DNA of 64,000 nucleotides from Actinomadura atramentaria DSM 43919 (lineage in GTDB: Bacteria > Actinomycetota > Actinomycetes > Streptosporangiales > Streptosporangiaceae), in assembly GCF_000381885.1 (NCBI RefSeq), contig NZ_KB907211.1, positions 62,001-126,000 of the forward strand, read 5' to 3'. Shown here piece by piece: positions 27,074 to 36,494 of this stretch (position 1 is its first letter; each line of letters opens with the position of its first letter). The notes under the pieces were generated by a model. That model had not been told where the DNA came from. It made no database searches and was given only the letters and a program-made list of their open reading frames with translations. Both the position numbers and the translations under genes were made by a program.

Positions 27074-29557
27074 TCAGGTTTCGGGTGTGGGGGCGGGGCC
27101 GATGGGGCCGCCTACCGCGCCCAGTTCCTGGGGGAGGCGTTCTCCTGAGCCGTCGCGGCGGCCCAGGGGGACGTCCAGGGGGAGGGGCTTGCCCGTCGCC
27201 GTCGTCGCGCGGATCGGGGACGGGCCCGCCCACGCCGTGATCAGGACGTCCTCGCCCTTGAGGAACCGGTGCGAGCGGACGCCGCCCGTCGCGCGGCCCT
27301 TCGCCGGGAACTCGGCGTAGTCCGCGACCTTCACCGCGCCCGTCTGGGTGCCCGGCAGCGCCGCCGCCGAGCCCGCCACCGTCAGGACCCGGGACTCGCG
27401 CGCCGGGTCGACCGCGCCGAACCACAGCACCCGCGCGTCCGCGCCGAGCTTCACGCCCGCCATGCCGCCCGCCGCGCGGCCCTGCGGCCGCACCAGCGAC
27501 GCCCTGTAGCGCAGCAGTTGCGCGTCGGTGGTGATGAACACCAGGTCGTGCTCGTCGCTGAGGAGCTGCACCGCGCCGACGACCCGGTCGCCCTCCTTGA
27601 GGGTGATCACCTCGAACTCGTCGCGGTTGGCGGGGAAGTCCGGGACGACCCGCTTCACCACGCCCTGCTCGGTGCCGAGTGCGAGCCCGCCCCCGACGTC
27701 GCCGAACGAGCCGAGCCCGACGACGGTCTCGCCCGGCTCCAGCTCGACGTACTCGGTGACCGGCGCGCCGCCCGCCAGCGACGGCGGCGACGCCGAGGGC
27801 GGCAGCGTCGGCAGGTCGATGACCTCGACGCGGATCATCCGCCCGGCCGAGGTGACCACGCCGACCCCGCCGCGCGCCGTCGCCGGGACGACCGCCGCGA
27901 GCACGTCGTGCGCGGACCGGCCGCCCTCGGCGGGCAGCGGGTCGGCGCTCGCCGTGCGGGCGATCAGGCCGGTCGTGGACAGCAGCACCAGGTTGGGGTC
28001 GTCGGGGACCTCCAGCGGCACGTCGGCGGTGCGGGCCTCGCCGGACGCCTCCAGCAGCACCGTGCGGCGCGGCGTCGCGAACTCCTTGGCGACGGCCGCG
28101 AGCTCCTTGGAGACGACCTTGCGCAGCTTGGTCTCCGACTCCAGGATCGCGGTCAGCTCCGCGATCTCCTTGGCGAGCTGCTCCTTCTCCTTCTCCAGCT
28201 CCAGCCGGTCGAAGCGGGTGAGGCGGCGCAGCGGCGTGTCGAGGATGTACTGCGCCTGGATCTCCGACAGCTCGAAGATCTGCATGAGGCGCTGCTTGGC
28301 CTGCCCGGAGTCGTCGCTCTGCCGGATGACCTGGATGACCTCGTCGATGTTCAGCAGCGCGACGAGCAGGCCGTCGACCAGGTGGAGCCGGTCCTCGCGC
28401 CTGCGGCGGCGGAACTCCGAGCGGCGGCGCACGACGTCGATGCGGTGCCGGACGTACACGTCGAGCAGTTCCCGCAGGCCGAGCGTCCGGGGTTGCCCGT
28501 CGACCAGGGCGACGTTGTTGATCCCGAACGTCTCCTCCATCGGCGTCAGCCGGTACAGCTCGGCCAGGACCGCCTCGGGGTGGAACCCGTTCTTGACCTC
28601 GATGACCAGGTGGAGGCCGACCGTGCGGTCGGTGAGGTCCTTCAGGTCCGCGATGCCGTTGAGCTTCTTGGCGTTGACCAGTTCCTTGATCTTGGCCTTG
28701 ACGCGCTCGGGGCCCACCGCGTACGGCAGCTCGGTGACGACGATGCCCTTGCGGCGCGGCGTCACGTTCTCGATCCTGACGGTGGCGCGGGTGCGGAACG
28801 TGCCGCGCCCGGTGGCGTAGGCGTCGCGGATGCCGTCGAGGCCGACGATGCGGCCGCCGGTGGGCAGGTCGGGGCCGGGCACGAACCGCATGAGGTCGTC
28901 GAGGGTGGCGTCGGGGTGGTCGATGAGGTGGCGCGCGGCGGCGACGATCTCCCCGAGGTTGTGCGGGGCCATGTTGGTGGCCATCCCGACCGCGATGCCG
29001 GACGAGCCGTTGACCAGCAGGTTCGGGAACGCGGCGGGCAGGACGACGGGTTCGTGCTCCTGGCCGTCGTAGTTCGGCCGGAACTCGACGGTCTCCTCGT
29101 CGATGGAGGCGACCATCAGCATCGCCTCGCGGGACAGCCGCGCCTCGGTGTACCGCATGGCGGCGGGCATGTCGTCGCCGCCGAGCGACCCGAAGTTGCC
29201 GTGCCCGTCCACGAGCGGCATCCGCACGGCCCACGGCTGCGCCATCCGCACCATCGCGTCGTAGATGGGCGAGTCGCCGTGCGGGTGCAGCTTGCCCATC
29301 ACCTCGCCGACGACGCGGGCGCACTTGACGTGCCCGCGGTCCGGCCGCAGCCCCATCTCGTTCATCGAGTAGAGGATCCGGCGCTGGACGGGCTTGAGCC
29401 CGTCGCGCGCGTCGGGGAGCGCCCGCTGGTAGATGACCGAGTAGGCGTACTCGAGGTAGCTGCCGCGCATCTCCTCGGAGACGTCGACGTCGACGATGTT
29501 CTCTTCGAAGTCGGGCGGGGGTAGGGCCTGTGATCCGCGTCGTGCCATGTGCAGCAT
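27074..29557 (-). CDS. parC: DNA topoisomerase IV subunit A
   Basis: This 827-residue type IIA breakage-reunion subunit has the quinolone-resistance region [20 protein letters not shown] (about 79-98) and the catalytic Tyr in [11 protein letters not shown] (about residue 136). The coiled coil runs around 400-480. A C-terminal beta-pinwheel has repeated Gx[12 protein letters not shown] blades. ATG 29557 follows GGGAG; ATG 29548 is a weaker alternative. The ending varies strongly in low-complexity Pro/Gly sequence. It works with ParE (16463-18553) to separate daughter chromosomes. As in Streptomyces, parE and parC are close but not adjacent. Confidence 0.93.
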   Translation of the reverse strand: MLHMARRGSQALPPPDFEENIVDVDVSEEMRGSYLEYAYSVIYQRALPDARDGLKPVQRRILYSMNEMGLRPDRGHVKCARVVGEVMGKLHPHGDSPIYDAMVRMAQPWAVRMPLVDGHGNFGSLGGDDMPAAMRYTEARLSREAMLMVASIDEETVEFRPNYDGQEHEPVVLPAAFPNLLVNGSSGIAVGMATNMAPHNLGEIVAAARHLIDHPDATLDDLMRFVPGPDLPTGGRIVGLDGIRDAYATGRGTFRTRATVRIENVTPRRKGIVVTELPYAVGPERVKAKIKELVNAKKLNGIADLKDLTDRTVGLHLVIEVKNGFHPEAVLAELYRLTPMEETFGINNVALVDGQPRTLGLRELLDVYVRHRIDVVRRRSEFRRRRREDRLHLVDGLLVALLNIDEVIQVIRQSDDSGQAKQRLMQIFELSEIQAQYILDTPLRRLTRFDRLELEKEKEQLAKEIAELTAILESETKLRKVVSKELAAVAKEFATPRRTVLLEASGEARTADVPLEVPDDPNLVLLSTTGLIARTASADPLPAEGGRSAHDVLAAVVPATARGGVGVVTSAGRMIRVEVIDLPTLPPSASPPSLAGGAPVTEYVELEPGETVVGLGSFGDVGGGLALGTEQGVVKRVVPDFPANRDEFEVITLKEGDRVVGAVQLLSDEHDLVFITTDAQLLRYRASLVRPQGRAAGGMAGVKLGADARVLWFGAVDPARESRVLTVAGSAAALPGTQTGAVKVADYAEFPAKGRATGGVRSHRFLKGEDVLITAWAGPSPIRATTATGKPLPLDVPLGRRDGSGERLPQELGAVGGPIGPAPTPET

Positions 29558-29606
29558 TGTGGCCGCTCCCGCCGACAACTCGCGCACGCCCCGCCCGCCG
29601 CGCGGG

Positions 29607-30005
29607 TCAGGGCTCGACGGCGAGGACCCCGGGCAGTCCGGCGAAGCGCGCCTTGACGTCGCGGCTGACGATCGCGCGGCCGGTCTCGGCGGCGTGCGCG
29701 GCGATGATCAGATCGTGGGCGCCGCGCGGCGAGCCCGCCCGGCGGACGGCCGCGAGGAGCCGCGCGTGGTGCGCGGCGGTCGCCGCCGAGTAGTCGAGGA
29801 CCTCGACGACGGACGTGATCGCCGCGAGCGCGCGGGCGCGTTCGGCGGAGCGTTCCGCCGTGTCGGCCAGTTCGATGCCCGTGCGGTACTCGGCGACGGT
29901 CACCGCCGCGACGGCGAGTTCGTCGTCGTCGAACGCGGCCCGGTCGACCGTGCCGCGCTCGTAGGCGATGAGGACGTTCGTGTCGAGGATCAGGCGTCGG
30001 CCCAC
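29607..30005 (-). CDS. VapC-like PIN-domain ribonuclease toxin
   Basis: This 132-residue PIN protein carries the expected acidic residues for metal-dependent RNA cleavage: Asp in LILDTNVLIAYERG (about residue 8), Glu in VTVAEYRTGIE, Asp in AHDLIIAAHA and Asp in AIVSRDVKARF. Its first 16 bases overlap the antitoxin gene, the normal type II toxin-antitoxin order. It is probably a VapC toxin held inactive by the upstream product. Specific RNA targets are unknown. Confidence 0.9.
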   Translation of the reverse strand: MGRRLILDTNVLIAYERGTVDRAAFDDDELAVAAVTVAEYRTGIELADTAERSAERARALAAITSVVEVLDYSAATAAHHARLLAAVRRAGSPRGAHDLIIAAHAAETGRAIVSRDVKARFAGLPGVLAVEP

Positions 30006-30247
30006 GGGTCGTTCTCCTCGGTGGTGAGAAGGTCCCGGGCGGCGTCGACGTCGGCCTCGAACCGGTCGTCCGGCGGGGCGGTGCCGGTGAGGGCGGCGCG
30101 CAGGTCCGCGCCGGTCCGGCGGCGGGCGGGGCCGATCTCGGCGACGGGGCGGTGCCCGCGGGTGATGGTGATCGTCTCGCCGTGCTCGATCGCGTCCAGG
30201 AGGTCGGAGAACCTCCTGGACGCCTCGGTGGCCGTCATGGTGCGCAT
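29990..30247 (-). CDS. VapB/Phd-type antitoxin
   Basis: This 85-residue protein has an N-terminal Phd/YefM-like DNA-binding fold (MTATEASRRFSDLLDAIEHG, ETITITRGHRPVAEIGP). The acidic C terminus (DRFEADVDAARDLLTTEEND) is suited to wrapping the PIN toxin. ATG 30247 or ATG 30238 could be the start. It overlaps the toxin gene by 16 bp and probably represses its own promoter with the toxin. Confidence 0.88.
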   Translation of the reverse strand: MRTMTATEASRRFSDLLDAIEHGETITITRGHRPVAEIGPARRRTGADLRAALTGTAPPDDRFEADVDAARDLLTTEENDPWADA

Positions 30248-30279
30248 GCGGCCAGGATATCTGATTCTCAGATTTCGGG

Positions 30280-31452
30280 TCAGCGGAAGGCGGGGTGGCC
30301 GGTGAGGGCCTGGCCGAGGACGAGGGTGTGCATCTCGGAGGTGCCCTCGTAGGTGAGGACGGATTCGAGGTTGGTCATGTGGCGGATGACGGGGTATTCG
30401 AGGGAGATGCCGTTGGCGCCGAGGATGGTGCGGGCGGTGCGGCAGACGTCCAGGGCCTCGCGGACGTTGTTGAGCTTGCCGAAGCTGACCTGCTCGTGGC
30501 GGAGGTTCCCGGCGTCCTTGAGGCGGCCGAGGTGCAGGGCGAGCAGCAGGGACTTGTGGACCTCCAGGGCCATGTCGGCGAGTTTGGCCTGGGTGAGCTG
30601 GAATCCGGCGATGGGGCGGCCGAACTGCTCGCGGGTCGTCGCGTAGTCCAGGGCGGTCTCCAGCGCAGTGCGGCCCGCGCCCGTCGCCCCCCAGACGATC
30701 CCGTAGCGGGCCTCGTTGAGGCAGCTCAGCGGGGCGCGCAGGCCGGTGCCCTCGGGGAGGGCGGCCGACGCGGGGAGGCGGACGTCGTCCAGGACGAGTT
30801 CGCTGGTCACCGACGCGCGCAGCGACAGCTTGCGGTGCATGAGCGGCGCGGAGAAGCCGGGCGCGGACGTGGGGACGACGAAGCCGCGGACGCCGTCCTC
30901 GGCGCGCGCCCACACGACGGCGACGTCCGCGATGGACCCGTTGGTGATCCACATCTTGCGGCCGTTCAGCACCCAGTCGGCGCCGTCGCGGCGCGCGGAC
31001 GTCCGCATCGAGCCGGGGTCGGACCCGTGGTCGGGCTCGGTGAGGCCGAAGCAGCCGATGGCCTCCCCGGCGGCCATGCGGGGGAGCCATTCGGTCTTCT
31101 GCTCCTCCGAGCCCCACCGCCAGATCGCGTACATCGCGAGCGAGCCCTGCACGGAGACCAGCGAGCGGATGCCGGAGTCGCACGCCTCCAGCTCCAGGCA
31201 GGCCAGGCCGTACGCGGTGGCGCTCGTCCCCGCGCAGCCGTAGCCCGTCAGGTGCATGCCGAGCAGGCCGAGCGCGCCCATCTCCTTGGCGAGTTCGCGG
31301 GCGGTCGGCAGTTCACCGCGCTCGAACCACTCCGCGATGTGCGGGGTGACGTGCTCGGCGCAGAACGCCCGCACGGTGTCGCGGATCTCGATCTCCTCGG
31401 CGCTGAGCAGCGAGTCGACGTCGAGCGGGTCGGTGCGGCGGAAGGCGGTCAC
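30280..31452 (-). CDS. Acyl-CoA dehydrogenase, glutaryl-CoA dehydrogenase-like
   Basis: This 390-residue FAD enzyme has the glutaryl-CoA dehydrogenase hallmarks: substrate Arg in SGIRSLVSVQGSLAMYAI, FAD motif GCFGLTEPDHGSDPGSM, WVLNGRKMWITNGS, and the catalytic Glu in VLTYEGTSEMHTLVLGQAL. Family members oxidise and decarboxylate glutaryl-CoA to crotonyl-CoA. The GTG at 31452 overlaps the stop of the CoA-transferase gene (GTGA), so the pair is co-translated. Together they fit activation of a dicarboxylate such as glutarate to its CoA ester and then its oxidation. The exact substrate is inferred. Confidence 0.85.
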   Translation of the reverse strand: MTAFRRTDPLDVDSLLSAEEIEIRDTVRAFCAEHVTPHIAEWFERGELPTARELAKEMGALGLLGMHLTGYGCAGTSATAYGLACLELEACDSGIRSLVSVQGSLAMYAIWRWGSEEQKTEWLPRMAAGEAIGCFGLTEPDHGSDPGSMRTSARRDGADWVLNGRKMWITNGSIADVAVVWARAEDGVRGFVVPTSAPGFSAPLMHRKLSLRASVTSELVLDDVRLPASAALPEGTGLRAPLSCLNEARYGIVWGATGAGRTALETALDYATTREQFGRPIAGFQLTQAKLADMALEVHKSLLLALHLGRLKDAGNLRHEQVSFGKLNNVREALDVCRTARTILGANGISLEYPVIRHMTNLESVLTYEGTSEMHTLVLGQALTGHPAFR

Positions 31453-32618
31453 GGGTGCTCCTGTCGGTCGGGGAGGGGCGCGCCGTCGAGCAGCCAGGCG
31501 CGGACGGCGTCGCCGTGCTCGTCCAGCGCGGGCGGCGGCCCGGCGGGGCCGGTGGCGGCGGCGGAGAAGGTGATCGGCGGGCGGATCTGGTCGGGGTGGC
31601 CGGGGCCGACCGCGACGAGCGGGTCCAGGCCGAGGTCGGCGGCGTACCGGACGGCGGCGGCGACGTCGTTGACGCGCGCGCACGCGATCCCGGCGGCGTG
31701 CAGGACGGGCTCCCAGTCGGCGGCGGCGCGCGCGGCCAGCGCGTCCTCCAGCAGCGCCGTGAGCGCGTCGCGGTGCTGGACGCGGGCCGCGTTGGTCGCG
31801 AACCGCGCGTCGTCGGCCAGCACGGGCCGGCCGAGCGCGGCGGCGAACCGGCGGAACTGGGCGTCGTTGCCGACCGCGACGGCCAGCAGCGCGTCCGCGC
31901 AGCGCAGCGTCTCGTACGGCGCGATGCTGGGATGCCGGTTGCCCATCCGCGCGGGCGCCCCGCCGGTCGCCAGATAGCCCGAGACCTGGTTGACGAGCCC
32001 GCCGAGCAGGCTCTGCAGCAGGCTGACCTCGACGCGCTGGCCCTCGCCCGTCCGGTCGCGCAGGCGCAGCGCGGCGAGGACGCCGGTGAGCGCGTCCTTG
32101 CCCGTCAGGACGTCCACGAGCGCGACGCCGACCTTCATCGGGTCGCCGTCCGGCTCGCCGGTGACGCTCATCAGCCCGCCCGCCGCCTGCACCACGAAGT
32201 CGTAGCCGGGCAGGCCCGCGCCCGCCGCGCTCCCGAACCCGGAGATCGAGACGTAGACGAGCCGGGGGTTCAGCGCCCGCGCGCCGGCCCAGTCGAGGCC
32301 GTGCCGGGCGAGGACGCCGGGCCGGAAGTTCTCCACGAGCACGTCGGCGCGGCGGACGAGTTCGACGGCGGCCTCCCGGTCGCGCGCGTCCGCGAGGTCG
32401 AGGGCGACGCTGAGCTTGCCCCGGTTCAGCCCCTCGAAGTACGCGCTGGACCGCTCGGTCCAGGGCGGCCCCCAGCTCCGGGTGTCGTCGCCGGTCCCGG
32501 GCCGTTCGACCTTGACGACGGTCGCGCCGAGGTCGGCCATCGCCATCGTCGCGAGCGGCCCGGCCAGGACGCGGCTGAAGTCCGCGACGAGCAGGCCGTC
32601 GAGCGGGCCGTCCGGCAT
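31449..32618 (-). CDS. CaiB/BaiF family (class III) CoA transferase
   Basis: This 389-residue type III CoA transferase has motifs LLVADFSRVLAGPLATMAMADLG, NRGKLSVALDL and ADVLVENFRPGVLARHGLDW. It also has the catalytic Asp in LPGYDFVVQAAGGLMSVTGE. The ATG at 32618 has GGGAGG six bases upstream. It precedes and overlaps the glutaryl-CoA-dehydrogenase-like gene. The human homologue of this pairing, SUGCT with GCDH, and bacterial gcdG-gcdH pairs handle glutarate, so a glutarate CoA-transferase role is plausible. Other dicarboxylates are possible. Confidence 0.88.
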   Translation of the reverse strand: MPDGPLDGLLVADFSRVLAGPLATMAMADLGATVVKVERPGTGDDTRSWGPPWTERSSAYFEGLNRGKLSVALDLADARDREAAVELVRRADVLVENFRPGVLARHGLDWAGARALNPRLVYVSISGFGSAAGAGLPGYDFVVQAAGGLMSVTGEPDGDPMKVGVALVDVLTGKDALTGVLAALRLRDRTGEGQRVEVSLLQSLLGGLVNQVSGYLATGGAPARMGNRHPSIAPYETLRCADALLAVAVGNDAQFRRFAAALGRPVLADDARFATNAARVQHRDALTALLEDALAARAAADWEPVLHAAGIACARVNDVAAAVRYAADLGLDPLVAVGPGHPDQIRPPITFSAAATGPAGPPPALDEHGDAVRAWLLDGAPLPDRQEHP

Positions 32619-32634
32619 GGGCGCCTCCCGTAAA

Positions 32635-32644
32635 GTTGGATCCA
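32635..32644. promoter_or_regulatory. TTGGATCCAA palindrome, GntR operator candidate
   Basis: A perfect 10-bp palindrome, TTGGATCCAA, lies 17 bp before the CoA-transferase start and about 85 bp before the divergent GntR gene. A second half-site (TTGGACC) occurs near 32691. FadR/VanR-type GntR regulators bind sequences of this form; VanR recognises ATTGGATCCAAT. It is probably the operator by which the adjacent GntR protein controls both directions. The binding is inferred. Confidence 0.6.
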
Positions 32645-32728
32645 ATATACATTCTCCATTCGCCGCCGCCCGGCGGGGCCGCCGCTAGGTTGGACCCCGC
32701 CGCAAGGACCGCGAGGAAGCAGGTGCGC

Positions 32729-33388
32729 ATGGGGGAGACGCCGCGTCCGCCGACGGTTCAGGCGTACGTGCTCGCGGAGCTGCGCCGGGCCATCGCGTCC
32801 GGCGAGCTGCGCCCGGGGCGGCCGATCCGGCAGGAGGGCGTCGCGGAGTCGCTGGGCGTGAGCCGGGTGCCGGTCCGCGAGGCGCTGAAGATCCTGGAGG
32901 GCGAGGGCCAGGTCGTCCACCGGCCGCACCACGGCTACCTCGTCGCGGAGCTGTCGCTGGCGGACCTGCGCGAGGTGTACCTGATGCGCGGGCTGCTGGA
33001 GTCGGCGGCGGCGCGGGCGGCCGTCGAGGTGATCACGGACGCGGAGGTCGCGGACGTCGAGCGGGCCGCCGCCGAGGTCGCGGCGGCGTCGGCGGCCGGG
33101 GACCTGGCGGCGATGACGGCGGCGAACCGGCGGCTGCACTTCACGATCATCGACGCGGCCCGGATGCCGCGTCTCGCCAGGATCGTCCGGTCCCTCTGGG
33201 ATTCGACCGATGTCTACCGGTCGGTCTACTACAATGCCCCGGCCAACCGCGCCCGCGTCGAGCAGGAGCACGCCGCCATCGTCGCGGCCCTGCGCGACCG
33301 CGACGGGGACCGGCTGGCCGCCCGGCTCGGCGAGCACCGCGACCACGCGGTCGCCGCGCTGAGCGCGATCATCTCCGACGAGAGCTGA
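32729..33388 (+). CDS. GntR-family regulator, FadR subfamily
   Basis: This roughly 219-residue protein has a winged helix-turn-helix at about 10-75 (VLAELRRAIASGELRPG, GVAESLGVSRVPVREALKIL, GYLVAEL). The C-terminal FCD effector domain carries metal-binding-like His residues (NRRLHFTIIDAA, EHAAIVAAL, LGEHRDHAVAAL). The ATG at 32729 is used; the GTG at 32723, six bases from GAGG, may be the true start. It is divergent from the CoA-transferase/dehydrogenase operon and 10 bp ahead of the flavoenzyme gene, so it probably controls both in response to a carboxylic-acid intermediate. Confidence 0.88.
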   Translation: MGETPRPPTVQAYVLAELRRAIASGELRPGRPIRQEGVAESLGVSRVPVREALKILEGEGQVVHRPHHGYLVAELSLADLREVYLMRGLLESAAARAAVEVITDAEVADVERAAAEVAAASAAGDLAAMTAANRRLHFTIIDAARMPRLARIVRSLWDSTDVYRSVYYNAPANRARVEQEHAAIVAALRDRDGDRLAARLGEHRDHAVAALSAIISDES

Positions 33389-33398
33389 GGGGAAATCC

Positions 33399-34562
33399 GT
33401 GGGCGCACCGGCCGACTTCCAGAACGAGATCTACCTGGCCGGGCTGGGCGACGCCCGGCCGACCGCGCCCACCGACCTGACGAAGCTGGAGGACGCCGCG
33501 CGCGCCGTCCTGTCCGCCGACGCGTTCGGGTACGTGGCGGGCTCGGCGGGCAGCGAGTCCACCGCCCGCGCGAACCGGGCGGCGTTCGAGCGGTGGCGGA
33601 TCGTGCCCCGGATGCTGCGGGACGTCTCCGCGCGCGACCTGTCCGTGGAGGTCTTCGGGCAGCGGATGCCCGCGCCCGTCCTGCTCGCGCCGCTGGGCGT
33701 CCAGTCGATCTTCCACCCGGACGGGGAGCTGGCCACCGCCCGCGCCGCCGCGTCGGTGGGCGTGACGAGCGTCCTCAGCACGGCGTCGTCGTTCGCGATG
33801 GAGGACGTCGCCGAGGCCGCCGGGGACGGCCCGCGCTGGTACCAGCTCTACTGGCCCAAGGACCGCGAGCTGGCCGCCAGCTTCCTGGAGCGCGCGAAGG
33901 CCGCCGGGTACACCGCGCTCGTCGTCACCCTCGACACGTTCACGCTCGCGTGGCGGCCCCGCGACCTGGACCGCGCGTACCTGCCGTTCCTGCGCGGCAT
34001 CGGCGTCGCGAACTACTTCAGCGACCCGGTGTTCCAGCGGGCCGTGGGCGGGCCCGTCACCGACGAGAACCGCCCGACCGCCCTGCTGCACTGGGTCGCC
34101 AACTTCGGAAACCCCGCGCTGACCTGGGACGATCTGGCTTTCCTGCGCGAGCACTGGGACGGCCCGATCGCGCTCAAGGGCATCCAGCACCCCGACGACG
34201 CGCGCCGCGCCGCCGACGCCGGGATGGACGGCGTGATCGTCTCCAACCACGGCGGCCGCCAGGTGGACGGCGCGGTCGCCTCCCTGGACGCGCTGCCGCC
34301 GATCGCGGACGCGGTGGGGGACCGGCTGACCGTCCTGTTCGACAGCGGCGTCCGCACCGGATCGGACGTCCTCAAGGCGCTCGCGCTCGGCGCGAAGGCC
34401 GTGCTGGTCGGCCGCCCGTTCGCGTACGGCCTCGCGCTCGGCGGCGAGGCGGGCGTCCGGCACGTCCTGCGCTGCCTGCTGGCCGACCTGGAGCTGAACC
34501 TGGCGCTCGCCGGGCTCACCGGCCCCGGTGACGCCACGCTGGACGCGCTCGCGGCCCCCTGA
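33399..34562 (+). CDS. FMN-dependent alpha-hydroxy-acid oxidase (lactate 2-monooxygenase-like)
   Basis: This 387-residue (beta/alpha)8 flavoenzyme has an N-terminal YVAGSAGSESTARANRAAFE and FMN-binding LAPLGVQSIFHPDGE. Also present are WYQLYWPKDRELAAS, the substrate Arg/catalytic His region VSNHGGRQVDGAVASLDALP, and the phosphate-binding FDSGVRTGSDVLKALALGA. The GTG follows AGGGGA ten bases after the GntR stop. These features match lactate 2-monooxygenase of mycobacteria better than plain L-lactate dehydrogenase. It oxidises an L-2-hydroxy acid; which one is not certain. Confidence 0.87.
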   Translation: MGAPADFQNEIYLAGLGDARPTAPTDLTKLEDAARAVLSADAFGYVAGSAGSESTARANRAAFERWRIVPRMLRDVSARDLSVEVFGQRMPAPVLLAPLGVQSIFHPDGELATARAAASVGVTSVLSTASSFAMEDVAEAAGDGPRWYQLYWPKDRELAASFLERAKAAGYTALVVTLDTFTLAWRPRDLDRAYLPFLRGIGVANYFSDPVFQRAVGGPVTDENRPTALLHWVANFGNPALTWDDLAFLREHWDGPIALKGIQHPDDARRAADAGMDGVIVSNHGGRQVDGAVASLDALPPIADAVGDRLTVLFDSGVRTGSDVLKALALGAKAVLVGRPFAYGLALGGEAGVRHVLRCLLADLELNLALAGLTGPGDATLDALAAP

Positions 34563-34644
34563 CATTTGTCACGGGCCGCCCCCGCGAACCTCACGCCGGG
34601 TTCCTGACGGCCGTGACTGCCCCCGCGCGCCCCCGGCGGGAAGC

Positions 34645-35301
34645 ATGGAGGGCATGAGGGGACATGTGATCGAGGTACGCGACCTGGAGGTCCGCGCCGG
34701 GGAGGACGAGACCGTCCGCGGTGTCTCGTTCGCCCTCGCCGCGGGGGAGATCGGCGCGCTGCGGGGGCCGGGCGCGCGGGCGGTGCTGGAGGCCGCGGCG
34801 GGCGTCCGGCGGCCCGCCGCCGGGACGGTCCGCGTCGCGGGCGGCGACCCGTACGCCCGGCCGGACGAGGTCCGCGCCGGGGCGGTCTGGCGGGACGGCG
34901 GCCTGTTCCCGGGCCTGACCGTCGCGGAGGTCGTCGACACCTGGCGGCGCTGGACGCTGGACCCGCTCGGCCGGGACGAGGCGCTGCGCCGGACGGGCCT
35001 GGCGGGCGCGGCGGGCGTCCCGTTCGAGCGGCTGACCGCGCTGCAGCGGCGGCTGCTGGACCTGGCGCTGGCGCTCGTCGGCCGGTCCGACGCGCTGTTC
35101 CTGGAGGAGCCGACGGCGGGCCTGGGCGCGGGCGACGCCGACCGCGTCTGGTCGGTGCTGCGGTTCGCCGCCGAGCACGGCGTGACGGTGCTGGCGACGG
35201 TCCGCGACGAGGCCGAGGCGGCGCGCGCGGACCGCTCCGGGCGGCTGCGCGACGGGCGGCTCGTCCCGGACGCGCGCGGGGCGGGGCTGCGCGCCGCCTG
35301 A
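34645..35301 (+). CDS. Degenerate ABC-type ATPase-like protein
   Basis: This roughly 218-residue protein folds like an ABC ATPase (VIEVRDLEVRAGEDETVRGV, LRRPAAGTVRVAGGDPYARP). The Walker A motif has decayed to LRGPGARAVLEAAAG and lacks the Gly-Lys-Ser/Thr. The signature reads ERLTALQRRLLDLALAL rather than LSGGQ, while Walker B survives as LFLEEPTAGLG. ATP hydrolysis is unlikely. The ATG at 34645 or 34654 is the start. No permease gene follows; the next gene is a sensor kinase 47 bp downstream. It may act as a non-hydrolysing regulatory subunit or be a decaying transporter relic. Confidence 0.6.
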   Translation: MEGMRGHVIEVRDLEVRAGEDETVRGVSFALAAGEIGALRGPGARAVLEAAAGVRRPAAGTVRVAGGDPYARPDEVRAGAVWRDGGLFPGLTVAEVVDTWRRWTLDPLGRDEALRRTGLAGAAGVPFERLTALQRRLLDLALALVGRSDALFLEEPTAGLGAGDADRVWSVLRFAAEHGVTVLATVRDEAEAARADRSGRLRDGRLVPDARGAGLRAA

Positions 35302-35348
35302 GCCCGTCCGAACCCGGCCATCGGTGACATACGCTGAGGAATCCCATC

Positions 35349-36494
35349 ATGCGAGCAGAGGCGGGCAGCCGGGTGCAGCCGAGGATTCCGCGGCCGACCG
35401 TCATCGCCGCGATCCTCGTGGCGCTGACGCAGCTCACGATGGCCGGGCTGCTCGCCCCCGCCCTGTGGAACGAGGTGTCGGGGCGCGGCGACCTCGGCCG
35501 GGCGCTGGTCGCCGTCGCGCTGCTCGCCGCCGTGTTCGTCCTGTACGGGCGGCTGCTGTGGCAGAACCTGCTGCGCCGCGCCGCGCCCGCGCACGTCGCC
35601 GGGCTCGCGCTGATCACCGTCGCGTGCTGGCTGCTGCCCGCGCTGCTCGGCGCGTCGGCGGGCTGGGGGAACGCGCTGATCGCGCCCGCCGGGCTGTTCG
35701 CGGTCGTGCTGCCGGTGCGGGCGGCGACGGCGGTCACGGCCGTCGCGGCGGTCGCCGCCCCCGTGTACGGGCTCGCGCTCGGGCAGCCGGTGCTGGCCGT
35801 CGTCTACGCGGTCGTGGCGATCCCGATCACGGCGTTCTCCGGGTACGCGACCGTCTGGCTGTTCCACGTCGTGCAGGAGCTCGCGGACGTGCGCGCCGAG
35901 CTGGCCCGGTCGGCGGTCGGGGAGGAGCGGCTGCGGTTCGCCCGCGACCTGCACGACGTCCTCGGGCACAGCCTCCAGGCCGTCGCGCTGCGCGCCGAGG
36001 TCGCCGAGCGGTTCCTGGAGCGCGACGCCGGGCGCGTCCGCAAGGAGCTGGCGGAGATCCAGACGATGGCGCGCGACGCGGTCCGCGACGTCCGGGAGGT
36101 CGTGCGCGGCTACCGGCGGACGTCGCTGCGCGGCGAACTGGACGGCGTCTCGGCGGTGCTGCGCGCGGCGGGCATCCGCTGCGAGCGGCCCGAGGTCGGC
36201 GCGGACCTGCCCGCGCACGTCCACGAACCGCTCGGCTGGGTCGCGCGCGAGTCCGCGACGAACGTGCTGCGCCACTCCAGCGCCACGTGGTGCCTGATCA
36301 CGGTCTGGGCGGACGACGCGCGGGTGTGGCTGGAGATCGTCAACGACGGGGCCGCCCGCCGGACGCACGGCGAGGGCACCGGCCTGTCCGGCCTCGCCGA
36401 GCGCGTCGCGGCCGCGGGCGGCGAGTTCACCGCCGGGCCGGTGGGCGACGGAACGTTCCGGGTCGCCGCCGCCGTCCCGAAGGGAGAGGCATGA
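35349..36494 (+). CDS. DesK/NarL-type sensor histidine kinase
   Basis: This 381-residue kinase has about five or six N-terminal membrane helices (residues 17-175). The HisKA_3 domain has its phospho-His in RFARDLHDVLGHSLQAVALR (about residue 205). The ATPase domain has an N-box VARESATNVLRHS and a G-box GEGTGLSGLAERVAAAGG. The membrane segment layout resembles actinomycete DesK proteins that are often linked to ABC exporters. It overlaps the response regulator by 4 bp. The stimulus is unknown, probably envelope-related. Confidence 0.88.
   Translation: MRAEAGSRVQPRIPRPTVIAAILVALTQLTMAGLLAPALWNEVSGRGDLGRALVAVALLAAVFVLYGRLLWQNLLRRAAPAHVAGLALITVACWLLPALLGASAGWGNALIAPAGLFAVVLPVRAATAVTAVAAVAAPVYGLALGQPVLAVVYAVVAIPITAFSGYATVWLFHVVQELADVRAELARSAVGEERLRFARDLHDVLGHSLQAVALRAEVAERFLERDAGRVRKELAEIQTMARDAVRDVREVVRGYRRTSLRGELDGVSAVLRAAGIRCERPEVGADLPAHVHEPLGWVARESATNVLRHSSATWCLITVWADDARVWLEIVNDGAARRTHGEGTGLSGLAERVAAAGGEFTAGPVGDGTFRVAAAVPKGEA

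Noticed and set aside
26520..29324. 934-residue open frame in another minus-strand frame over parC and the repeat array
   Set aside because: It overlaps most of parC out of frame; only its tail over the repeats is of interest and it has no start of its own there.
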